Assembly: GCA_963682055.1 (NCBI GenBank)
Contig: OY821751.1
Location: 14,136,001-14,200,000, forward strand
DNA: 64,000 nt
Source: Primula veris
Lineage: Eukaryota; Streptophyta; Magnoliopsida; Ericales; Primulaceae
Reading direction: 5' to 3'
Position 1 is the first letter of the stretch; each line of letters begins with the position of its first letter. Of the stretch, positions 47,956-57,398 are shown piece after piece. A program made the position numbers and the translations under genes. Below the pieces are notes generated by a model, which was not told where the DNA came from, ran no database searches, and saw only the letters and a list, made by a program, of their open reading frames with translations.

Positions 47956-49408
47956 TTTTGGATTGACTACCTATCTATAACTTAATTAAGTATTGAACCA
48001 TAAAAATGAAACTAATTAAGTATTGGTCCATTTGGTGACATCATTAAAAAAAATTGCTGACATCATAAAAAACAATTAAAAAATAAAAACTGAAACTTTC
48101 TCTCTCTTTCTCTCTCTCTCCTCTCTCTCTCCGAAAAAACGTCTTTGGACTGTATTCTCTCTTTAAACCGCCACAAATCCCGCCATCAGACTGTATTCTC
48201 TCTCTTCGTTGATTTCAGAAAACAACATGGTGAAGGTAATATTATTCAGAAAATATTATTCAGACTGTCTGAAATATGCTGTTTTTTTAAAACAGTCTGA
48301 ATACAAGAAATATGAACTCTTGAAATACAATAGCTCAGGCTGTTTTAAATTTAAAACAGTCTGAATACAAGAAAAAACAGTATGAACTCTTAAAATTTAA
48401 TAATAAACGCAATTGATCTCTAAAAACCTAATAAAAACATGCATTGTGTTACAGAGAACAGTCTGAGTTATTATATAACAAGAATACAATAACTCATAAT
48501 GTTTATAATAACTCGGACTGTTTTCTGTAACTCTTGAATACAATAGCTCAGACTGTTTTTTAAAACAGTCTGAATACAAGAAAAAAAGTATGAACTATTG
48601 AATTTTAATAATAAACACAATTGATCTCTAAAAACTTAACAAAAACATGCACTGTGTTACAGAAAACAGTCTGAGTTATTATATAACCAGAATACAATAG
48701 CTCAGAATGTTTATAATAACTCGGACTGTTTTCTGTAACTCTTGAATACAATAGCTCAAACTGTTTTTTAAAACAGTCTGAATACAAGAAAAAATATTAT
48801 GAACTCTTGAATTTTAATAATACAAAATCATACATTGTGTTACAGAACAGTTTGATTTATTATAATAAAGACTGTTTTTTAAAACAGTCTGAATACAAGA
48901 AAAAACAATATGAACTATTAAATTTTAATTATAAACGCAATTGATCTCTAAAAACCTAACAAAAACATGTATTGTGTTACAGAAAACAGTCTGAGCTAGC
49001 AATTTGAGCTAAATTCAGCAAGAAAAGCTAGACTGAGCTAGCAATTTGAGCTAAACTCAGCAAGAAAAACGGAGCTAGCAATAAAAAACAGTCTGAAGGT
49101 TCTAGAGAGAGAAAGAACCTGTCCGTCGGTGATAGATAGAGCAATTTCAAAAAATTCGTTCAGTGAGAAAGATGATTTAGAGACAGATATACAGCTGATA
49201 GTTTAGAGAGATAGTTTAGAGAGAGAGAGATACAACTGATAGTTTAAAAAAGCAGAATATATATATTATATATAGTGGACCAATCCTTAATTAGTTTCAG
49301 AAATAATGGACCAATCCTTAAATAAATTTTATAGCCGGACCAATTTTTAAATATTTTTGTTTTCATGGTCTAATTCTTAATTTTCTCTCAAAATATAGAA
49401 ATTATGCC
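47950..49408. mobile_element. MULE-like non-autonomous element with repeated TIR motifs
   Basis: The left end has AACTAATTAAGTATTGGTCC (about 48009) and the right end its inverted counterpart GGACCAATCCTTAATTAG (49276), with further inverted copies at 49309-49346. Outer ends resemble GGTAAATTTT and, inverted, GGCATAATTT. A leader-like TCTCTCTC stretch leads to ATGGTGAAG/GTAATA near 48226, which looks like a start codon and 5' splice site captured from a gene. I could not find a convincing 9 bp target duplication, so superfamily and exact ends are tentative. Confidence 0.45.
48230..49010. repeat. Complex array built on AAACAGTCTGA and its inverse
   Basis: AAACAGTCTGA and TCAGACTGTTT alternate many times. 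Longer units of about 208 bp repeat (CTCTAAAAAC(C/T)TAA near 48418, 48626 and 48949; GAATACAATAGCTCA repeatedly). Many pairs can form hairpins. Two minus-strand 60-codon frames (48397-48579, 48605-48787) are nearly identical only because they lie in consecutive units. No gene. Confidence 0.85.
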
Positions 49409-49518
49409 TTATGGCGTTGTATTAGTAAATTATTCTCCAAATTAAATATGAATAATTGGACCACTTTTTTTCGTCCAATGTTTCAACATCAATATTTAAT
49501 TAATTCAATGTACAACTA

Positions 49519-50100
49519 TGATACATATTTGGAGAAAGAACATAATATAGGAAGTGTTATAATTGTCATTAAAGTATTAAAGTGAGGTTCATTAAAATAA
49601 TTTGAAATATACAGTCTTATAATATGATCCATACAATGAATAATTTTTTTCTTATTATGCATGGTAACAAATTAATTTTTTCCTAATATAGTGGAGACCG
49701 CGAATCATTGTTATCCTCCGACCAGACAAACTATTTAACTTTTTACTCTTCTTTATTATTTCTATAAAAAGTACTCTTCGTTCAAATATTAAAAGCCAAC
49801 AATATATATTCAATTTTTTTCTTATTATGCATGGTAACAAATTAATTTTTTTCTAATAGAGTGGAGACCGCGAATCATTCTTATCCTATGACCAGACAAA
49901 CTATTTAATTTTTTACCCTTCTATATTATTCCTATAAAAAGTACTCTTTGTCCAAATATTCATTCCCTACAATATTTCTAGAAGACTTTTACTCACTCTC
50001 TCTCTCAAAGTTATCAAGTCATTTCACTAGTAAGTTTCTTATTGAATAATCTCTGATAAATTATGGTTTGTTAGTGTTTTATACACATAGAACCATCAGG
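49519..50100 (+). promoter_or_regulatory. HD-ZIP IV promoter/leader block, copy 2, with internal duplication
   Basis: Colinear with 31600-32115 and located about 1 kb upstream of the copy 2 coding start. A 170 bp unit is duplicated (CTTATTATGCATGGTAACAA at 49651 and 49821). Each unit carries its own CTATAAAAAGTACTCTT TATA-like box (about 49762 and 49932). A CTCACTCTCTCTCTC leader follows at 49992. CACTA/GTAAGT near 50030 is a possible 5' splice site of a leader intron. Confidence 0.6.
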
Positions 50101-50296
50101 TTTTATTTCTAATTTAATTAAGGGTAGTATAGAAGGCAACGAATAGATTAATTCTCAAAAGTTAAAACAAGTTCAACGGAAAAAAGCGCCTCATCTCAAG
50201 TATGATCGGCCTACAAAAGCATCAATGTTGTTTATTAATTAAACTCAATTATTTGTTTAATTATGATTATTTGTTTATAAATCTTTTCAGTATCTT

Positions 50297-50743
50297 CAGG
50301 AGCGGACCCAAGGAGGGGCTGGAGGTGGCCGTGACCACCCCGGCGAGGATTTTCAATTTTTTTTTTTTTATACATGTAATTAAAAAAATTCTGGGATAAT
50401 AAATTGATGGCCCTCCTAGTTAAACAAAAAAGTTGCTGGTGTAATAGTAAAATTGGAACATAAGATAGTGGAAAGTTAGGAGTTCAAATCATGTTATTTT
50501 ATTTTTTCTAAAATTTTCTGTTTTTTACTTTGAAATTACCAAATTTTCTCAATATCCATTGTATTTTTCCAAACAAGATTACATTAAAAATTAATTTATT
50601 TTCCAATGTCATTTGTCTTGACTTCATATTTATTTTATATTATGTTGAATATAGAAAAAAAATAAAAATTGTATTAGATCCTATTTTTTTCTATTCGACA
50701 TATTTTTTATACCACCGGGCAAATTATCTTGCTTCCATCACTG
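50297..50743. mobile_element. Non-autonomous hAT element with 8 bp target duplication
   Basis: Termini CAGGAGCGGACCCA and, inverted at the right, CAGTGATGGAAGCA form the imperfect CAGxGxxGGAxxCA inverted repeat of hAT elements. It is flanked by a perfect 8 bp duplication AGTATCTT (50289-50296 and 50744-50751), the length diagnostic of hAT. 447 bp, no transposase. It sits in the presumed leader intron of the HD-ZIP IV copy 2 gene. Confidence 0.95.
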
Positions 50744-50836
50744 AGTATCTTGTATAACATTATTGGAATATGAACACATATATTTTTAAAAATAATATTG
50801 GAACAACTATTAAAATGTTTACACGAATTTTTTTTT

Positions 50837-50975
50837 GCTAGCTAGGTCCATGTACTTCATTAAAATGTTTACCCTTCTTGATTTGGAATGTTTATTATCA
50901 TTATTGCTAGTTAGATCCTTGCGCTTCATTAAAATGTTTACCCTTCTTGATTTGGAATGTTTATTATCATTATCC
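50837..50975. repeat. Two copies of a 69 bp tandem repeat
   Basis: CTTCATTAAAATGTTTACCC occurs at 50855 and 50924, followed each time by TTCTTGATTTGGAATGTTTA. Copy 1 of the gene region (43710-43760) has only one such unit, so the duplication happened after the segmental duplication. Confidence 0.85.
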
Positions 50976-51148
50976 TTGTGCTTCATTAGTTTCCATACGT
51001 GACTGTATTTTAATTCATGCACAAATGCATATAGATTATGTAACATCGGTGGCTTCAGTTTTTCTAAATTCCTTATATCATACTTGATTCAATCTTTTGT
51101 TTTTATTTTACAAAATTGGATTTACCTAATGTGACGGACAATCAGTTT

Positions 51149-52432
51149 ATGATCCCTATGACGAGCCAGCTGAGTCTTGTGGAAATCAATGGTAGCGATG
51201 GTGTTGGGCCCGTGGGCGAACCGGTTGAGAATGTTGGCGGCAGCATCAATCGTGGCACCGGGAAGAAAAAAATTTACCGCCATAGTACGTACCAAACTCA
51301 AGAACTCGAAAAGTAAGTATCGAATTTTGGAGGAAAAAATATTGGTATCCGAATTACTTAAAATAACCGCACCCAATATTGTTTCATCTCAAAAATCTAT
51401 TCTGTCATTATTGTTCAATTAAAATCATAGGAGTAATGTAGTCTTAAATCATTAAATGACCTAAAATCTTCACACATGGATCATTTCCAATGATGAAAAG
51501 CTGCATGGGGAGTAACCGTTGGAAATAATTCATAATAGAAAGCAAAAAAATTAGAAGGAAAACAAGTATATAACACTTACTAAGAGTTCATTTATAAAAA
51601 CCCTTTTTTTGATTTTAGACATGTAAAAGATAACTAATCTCCCAACACTACAACAATAGATGCTTCATGCTTGTGATCTTAAACTGATACTGTAACTTAC
51701 ATTTCCACATCACTTCTTTAAAACTTTATCAACTCTTAGAGAAGTGACGTCTCAAGCAATTTAGAGGCCCTAGCAAATTTCAGGTAGGAAAAAAAAACTC
51801 CAAACAATAAAATAGTTTCTTTAATCCAACATCAAAAGAATCAAGAAAAACTGAAGAAAATACAACGTTTACTATGTCAAAGTTGAGATACTAGCAGATA
51901 AAAAAATTAGACTTCAGATTTTTCTTACTTTTTTTGGGTGCAAACTCAGTAACATTTAACCACACAAAAGTTATCAAACTACACAAATAGTATATTATAC
52001 AATTCTAATATGCTTTAAAATCTACTAAATGTTCTCAATAAAAATACGGGAGTTGCCATTGAAGAATAGTAAATCTATTAACTGATTCTCAATAAAAATA
52101 TCTAAACTATATATACAACCATTGAAGAAAAAGAAACAAAATAAAAAAACTGAGCAACTTATATAAAAAACTGAGAACTTAACTAATTAGCTAGCTTGGT
52201 AATGTTTTCTTCTGTTCATTCTATTTGTTTTGATTCCCATTTTGGTCACCTGGAGTTAGATACTCTCTATCAATGTAATTTTTTTTTCCTTTTTAATCTT
52301 TATAGAACTCTTGAACATGTTCCACAGTTTTATTATGGATGATATGTATTGAGAAATATAACAACCAATATATGGATTTGGTAGTTCGTCTTTGCCTATG
52401 CATATTTGAATTTTACTTTCCATGTGAGATGG

Positions 52433-52481
<49 letters not shown>

Positions 52482-54506
52482 ATTTTTTTTAATTTTTTTT
52501 TTTAATTTTTTTTTTTTTTTTGTAAGCTACAAATCTAACATTTAAGGTAAAACTTTTCTATAACTATACAATAAACTTCATAGAATTCTAAAAGATCCAA
52601 GTCACATCAATAAACTCTGCATTGTTATATTACATATTTTTATATCCCATGCTATGATATTTTCCTACTTATCGTAACAGATGCCACCACATGACAAAAA
52701 AATACTTTGATACATATAGCTTACTTTAAAACTATAGATTTTCTATGTAATCTCTGTTTACGCATAAACTCCACTAAGTACTACTTTTCTTCTTTTCAGT
52801 GTTCCGGTTGTAATTTTTTCAAGACCTGCCCATATTAGTAATTATTAATTTGGAGTAAAAAATCTATCAGTAAACTTCATCAGTAATTATTAATTTATTT
52901 TTATTTTGTGTAGTTTTTTCGAGGCCTGCCCACATCCAGATGACAACCAGAAGAAATTGCTATGCAGTCAATTGGAATTGGAGCCTTCGCAAGTCAAGTA
53001 TTGGTTCCAAAACAAGCGCGATAAAGTTAAGGTTTAGTTCAACACCTCACTCTTTAATTCTCACTCTATCTAGTCTCTTGTATAGTTTTTCCCTTTATTA
53101 AAATGCATCTATGCACGCTAATCTAGTTTAAGCTATGTAGAGTTTGACATCAACCAATAACTTAAAAGGATATTAAACACTTTTTCTTGGGATCCTTTGG
53201 TTGTATCCTACAAATCCTAGAGTATAACTTTTTAGTTAATATATATAAAAAGTACCATCTAATCATTTCTGTTTGAATTTTACCTATTTTTTTAGTCTAT
53301 TATGAATTTTCACTAAACTTATAATATATCTTTTGCTTATTAATGTGAGAAAGTTGGAACGTGAAGTCCTTTTGAATATTTCAAAGAGAGATTTTTTGGA
53401 AAGAAAGAGTTTATCACATGTATATATTAGATGATATAGCTTGTGTATAGTAGTACTTTTTCACCATCACCCCTTTATTTTTCTATACCCCTCAGATGCA
53501 ACATGTGATGCATGAGAACTCACAATATCGATTATGGAATGAGATGCTTCATGCTGAAAATATAAGGCTAAGAGACACACTCAACAACTCCTCTTGCCGC
53601 GCTTGTGGGGGTCCAACGACTCTCAATGATATGTCTTTCGACATGGTTAATCTGCGAATGGAGAATGTCCTTTTGAAATATGAGGTATGTTGCTTGTTAT
53701 CCATATAACTTTGTAAATCATATATTTTTAACATTGGTTTGACATTTTTAAACTTGGATATGTAACAAAAAACTTCAATTTACCCCAAAACCACAAGTGG
53801 TTGTCGAGGATATTGTGTTGCAGATTAAGATAAAACTATGAACAATGATTTTCGTGAAATGGATAAAACATTATAGTAGTATACTAATAGTTATAAGTTA
53901 AGAGACTTGAGAAACATATTTAAATTTTTTATGATCTTTTTATCAAGGATATAAATTGACTGAATCCTTACATATACTTTTATTATATTTAGGCATATTT
54001 AGATATAGATAAAACAGATTCTGCTATTTTAATTTTTCATGAATTAATTCACATGTTTCAGTGTGAGTGAAGATCAATTTAAAGTTCATCTTTAGCTAGC
54101 GTATAATTAGTTGGTAATAAAAGTCCATTTACGAATATTAAACATACAAATTTGTATGTACCATGATTGGTGCAAACCAAAAAAAAATCTAACGTGATTG
54201 AGAATTCTGACGATCCTTCATTTATTAGATTACTTCTTTATCTTATATATGAAAATGTTGATGAATTTGTGAATAATGTCATTAAAATTTAACGAAAAGA
54301 ATTATTTTGCACACTGTCTCTCTTGATATCTTTAGCCTACACAAATTGCTTTTATGTTACATGCATGTGAAAGGGACACATGATTATTGAGTTAATTTAA
54401 ATAATTAGTTTTTTTCGTCATATTGTCATAATATTCAAAATTATTAACATTTCAGATTGACCGGATGACTAATGCAGTCGCAAGATGCATCGGCAAGTAT
54501 GTGTGA
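51149..54506 (+). CDS. START-less HD-ZIP class IV homeodomain protein (copy 2)
   Basis: Four exons join in phase: 51149-51312, 52914-53031, 53496-53684 and 54456-54506, all with GT-AG borders, giving 173 residues. The start at 51149 is the first in-frame ATG ([12 protein letters not shown]). Residues about 38-94 are a complete class IV homeodomain from [16 protein letters not shown] through [10 protein letters not shown] to [13 protein letters not shown], with the recognition-helix WFQNKR intact. Residues 95-157 form the class IV zipper-loop-zipper, including the loop SSCRACGGP and [13 protein letters not shown]. Exon 4 gives [16 protein letters not shown] and then TGA, exactly where canonical proteins (about 700 residues) continue into START. 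Such a protein should dimerise and bind L1-box-like DNA but lack the START and C-terminal regions. It may be a natural dominant-negative regulator or a young pseudogene with frame still intact. The splice acceptor before exon 1 seen in copy 1 is altered here. Confidence 0.75.
51730..52913 (+). other. Intron 1 (3' part) of the HD-ZIP IV copy 2
   Basis: AT-rich intron ending in TTTTGTGTAG at 52913. It contains a 30 bp TA microsatellite followed by poly(T) blocks (about 52435-52520). The 68-codon frame across that run is low-complexity. Nothing else recognised. Confidence 0.6.
52435..52520. repeat. (TA)n microsatellite and poly(T) run
   Basis: About fifteen TA units run directly into several T-runs separated by single A clusters. 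A simple-sequence tract, prone to length change and sequencing error. Confidence 0.95.
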
Positions 54507-56074
54507 TAGGCCCCACAATCGGTATGTCTAAGAATGGAGTTACTTTAATTTTTCGTTGTTTAATAAAGGATATTAATAGTATTATTATAATTATAATTAT
54601 GGTTAATATTATTTTCTTGCTTTTGTATTTAGAGCCTTAAATTAGTGTTTAGGGAGGTTTATTAATCAATTGTTTTTATTATCAAGTAGGAAAGTCATTC
54701 ATTTAAGAAAAACAAAATATTTAGTAGTTACATGTAGATATATATTAGTAATTTGTAGTTAGCTGAAATGGGGTAGAATAATTAGAAACTAAGGGAACAA
54801 TTGTGTTATACATATTATGAGTTAAATCCATAAACCCTCACTCATTTAGAAACGTGAGAGACACATAGAAAGAGAGATAGATGAAGGAGATAGAGATAAA
54901 TAGGCTAGGGTTATGACTTTTGTCTCTTCATTGCTAGGGACATTTACTTGAAAGGCTTGTGAGAAGTGTTTCCTTACCTGTTGGGTAGCAATGGAGTTGA
55001 TCATGATTGCAACGTAAATTGGAACCTAATATAAACAAAAGCCTTATTATTATTATTATTGTCGACATACATAATTATGTTGTTTTATATCAAATGTTGC
55101 TAAGAAGTGTGAAGTATTGACTTACCTATAAGTTTACGTAAAAATTCACCCTTACATATTGGTTACAGGAAACAAGAAAGAGAAAGGCAACGCGGAATAA
55201 GAGTATCTTTGCGGTGTACGCATAAATAAGCGTTTCTTGTTCTTTTTCATTTAAACATTTTTACTATTTCCGTACTCTTTTTTGGGTTTGAAACAAGCCT
55301 TGAGGGCTAATACATTCGCAAACTGTTATGTGCTCTTTTGTTTTTAAGTTGTAGCCTTCGGGCGTGTTAAAATATTTTGCTTTCACATTGTGTTATTTTT
55401 TTATTGTGAGATACTCAGTACCGTTTTTGTTTTAAAATTTTCATTCTTTACTTAAATTATATTTTATTTAGTTCATCTTCAAAGTTACTCTCTTTTCAAA
55501 ACCGGGGCGTGACAAGTTGTATCCGTACTTAAAACCATATTTCTGAAAAATGTGGGACGACGGGAAGATGGGTAATCATCGGATCGAACTCCATCGTATA
55601 AGATAACATAATCTTTTCCATTACTTTTCTTTTGAAATTAAATGGGGGATGAGTTAGTATAAGACATATAGTTAGATTTGTACTTGAATTTAAATAAGAG
55701 AAATTTCCGCTTGCTAGTCTTTTTGGAAACGACATGGACGGTTTTTTTTTCTGCTGAAAGGACGAACAAGTTTAAACGACTCGACATCATTGAAAGTATG
55801 TCCATTTAAATGTCTTGTAAAGGGATATCTTTAATAATTTGTATCTTTGAAACTTGAGTGGATGCTCAAATGTTTTGAGGAAGTATATTATAAATAGTTC
55901 CTGACTGTAAATCCTGAAGATGTGTATTGTGTTTTGGTAATACTTGTGAAGTTTAATGTTGACATTTAAAATTTAGGATGGAGGAATTTGAAGTTGAGCA
56001 TGCAAACACGAAATATTGATGATGAATTGTTTCACGCAAATATTTCTATCTAATATACCAAGACGGAAAATAAA
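54507..56074. other. Gene-free stretch, possible degenerate gypsy LTR
   Basis: AAAACCGGGGCGTGACAAG followed by TTGTATCCG (about 55498-55525) resembles the end of a gypsy LTR plus a damaged GGTATCAGAG primer site. If so, the LTR might extend back toward 54640, but no partner LTR is seen. No START-domain sequence was recognised after the HD-ZIP stop. A short EEFEVEHANTKY-like frame near 55979 resembles 13346. Confidence 0.3.
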
Positions 56075-56224
56075 TGGAGAAAGCAAAATAATTTTATTGA
56101 TTTGTATTTTGCGGGTACAATCTCTGAATATTTTCTAAAATAAAGAAAATATAAATCCTTTGATTAATCTCTTCAAAATCGAATTCCTGGTGGCCCAAAT
56201 TGCTTGTAGATAATCGAGATGTTA

Positions 56225-56720
56225 ACTTGCTCAAGTTTTGAGGTTGATATTGACTTGTACTTCTTTGTGAGTTTTATCTTGGGAAACACTTGATTTATGG
56301 TTTTGAAGTGTTTTTGAGGATCGAATGAGGATGTTATTTGAATTTGATGATGAACTTGCTTGAAGTTCTTCAGGCTTGATAAATATATTCGTTTATTTGG
56401 TTTTGAAAAACCCTTGATTCGCGACCTTTGGAGCTTCTTGCGGATCAGATGGTGGATTTTCCTTGAATCTGTTGAAGAGCTTGCTTGAAGTTCTTCGGGT
56501 TTGATGAAGATCTCCGAGTGCTTGATCTTGAAGAACACTTGATTCGCGGCCTCCGGAGCTTCTTGCGGATCAAATGGTGGATTTTCCTTGAATTTGTTGA
56601 TGAGTTTGGTTAAAGATCTTCAAACTTGATGAAGAGCTTCGAATGTGGGTTTAGCTTTGATCTTCACAAACACTATATTCACTGCTTCGAGTGCTTTATG
56701 CGGATCTAGACTTGAATTTG
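56225..56720. repeat. Degenerate tandem repeat of about 125 bp in the gypsy LTR
   Basis: CTTGAAGTTCTTC(A/G)GG, CTTGATTCGCG(A/G)CCT and GGAGCTTCTTGCGGATCA recur with a period of about 125 bp (56361 and 56486 for the first motif), with weaker copies on each side. The 121-codon minus-strand frame over it is a by-product. Confidence 0.8.
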
Positions 56721-56950
56721 CTCAGATTGCTTGCTGGATTTGGCAGAAGCTTCGAAGGATCTTCCGCAGTCTTGGGGGATCTTCAAGGCTTTGAGGTTGA
56801 TGGCTGAATTTGGCAGAGCTTCTTTCTCTTGGACTTTGGATTCACCTTTGTCTTCTTTTTCTTCTTTTTTTTTTGTCCCCCCTTTTAGGCTTGGGTTGGC
56901 CATCTATTTATAGTAGTTGGTGTGGTCTTTATCGCGATATTGCCCCCTTA

Positions 56951-57130
56951 TAGTTTGTGTTTAGGATCAAAATGGTCTTGTAATTTGAGTTTAGGATCAA
57001 AATGGTCTTGTAGTTTGAGTTTAGGATCAAAATGATCTTGTAGTTTGTATTTAGGATCAAAATGGTCTTGTAGTTTGAGTTTAGGATCAAAATGGTCTTT
57101 TAGTTTGAGTTTAGGATCAAAATGGTCCAT
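56951..57130. repeat. Six-unit, 30 bp minisatellite in the gypsy LTR
   Basis: TAGTTTGAGTTTAGGATCAA plus AATGGTCTTG repeats six times with few changes. Because 30 is a multiple of 3, the minus strand reads as a periodic QDHFDPKLKL peptide. There is no sign it is expressed. Confidence 0.95.
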
Positions 57131-57385
57131 AATTAAATGTAATCATTCTTTGGCTTACCATTTCTTTGTAATTTTAAACAAACAAGTACTAAAATAGAAG
57201 CATTTTCATTGTTTACGAGAAAAAATAATATATAGTCAAAGAAAATGACATTTATTTCTTTTATAATTTAAACCAAAAGATAATATTCATTTGATTTTGA
57301 AAATACTAATATATAATTTAGAATATTTTATTTTATAAGAGACACGTGGCATATTTTTATTTGCCGAAAAATTTGTGTGTCTACA

Positions 57386-57398
57386 AATGCCCCCTTCG
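57386..57398 (-). other. Polypurine tract of the gypsy element
   Basis: On the minus strand CGAAGGGGGCATT lies directly before the TGTAGACAC LTR start. A purine tract here primes plus-strand DNA synthesis and confirms the minus-strand orientation. Confidence 0.75.

Larger units (their letters stand above)
56075..57385 (-). repeat. 3' LTR of the Tat-lineage gypsy element
   Basis: Read on the minus strand it begins TGTAGACACACAAATTTTTC, the TGTAGACAC start usual for Tat-lineage LTRs, immediately after a polypurine tract. It would end near 56075 with ...CTTTCTCCA. The lower boundary is inferred from the TG/CA rule only, because the 5' LTR lies outside the window. Two internal tandem arrays are listed separately. 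Confidence 0.6.

Noticed and set aside
48397..48787. Two nearly identical 60-residue minus-strand frames
   Set aside because: They are consecutive units of the 208 bp array, so the identity reflects repetition rather than a gene family.
48230..49010. CRISPR-like array
   Set aside because: Repeats are overlapping sense and inverse copies without uniform spacers, in a plant nuclear context with no cas genes.
56173..56538. 121-codon minus-strand frame in the gypsy LTR
   Set aside because: It spans the degenerate 125 bp tandem repeat inside an LTR and shows no domain.
56948..57130. Periodic DHFDPKLKLQ peptide as a repeat protein
   Set aside because: It is the translation of a 30 bp minisatellite inside an LTR, with no start or promoter evidence.
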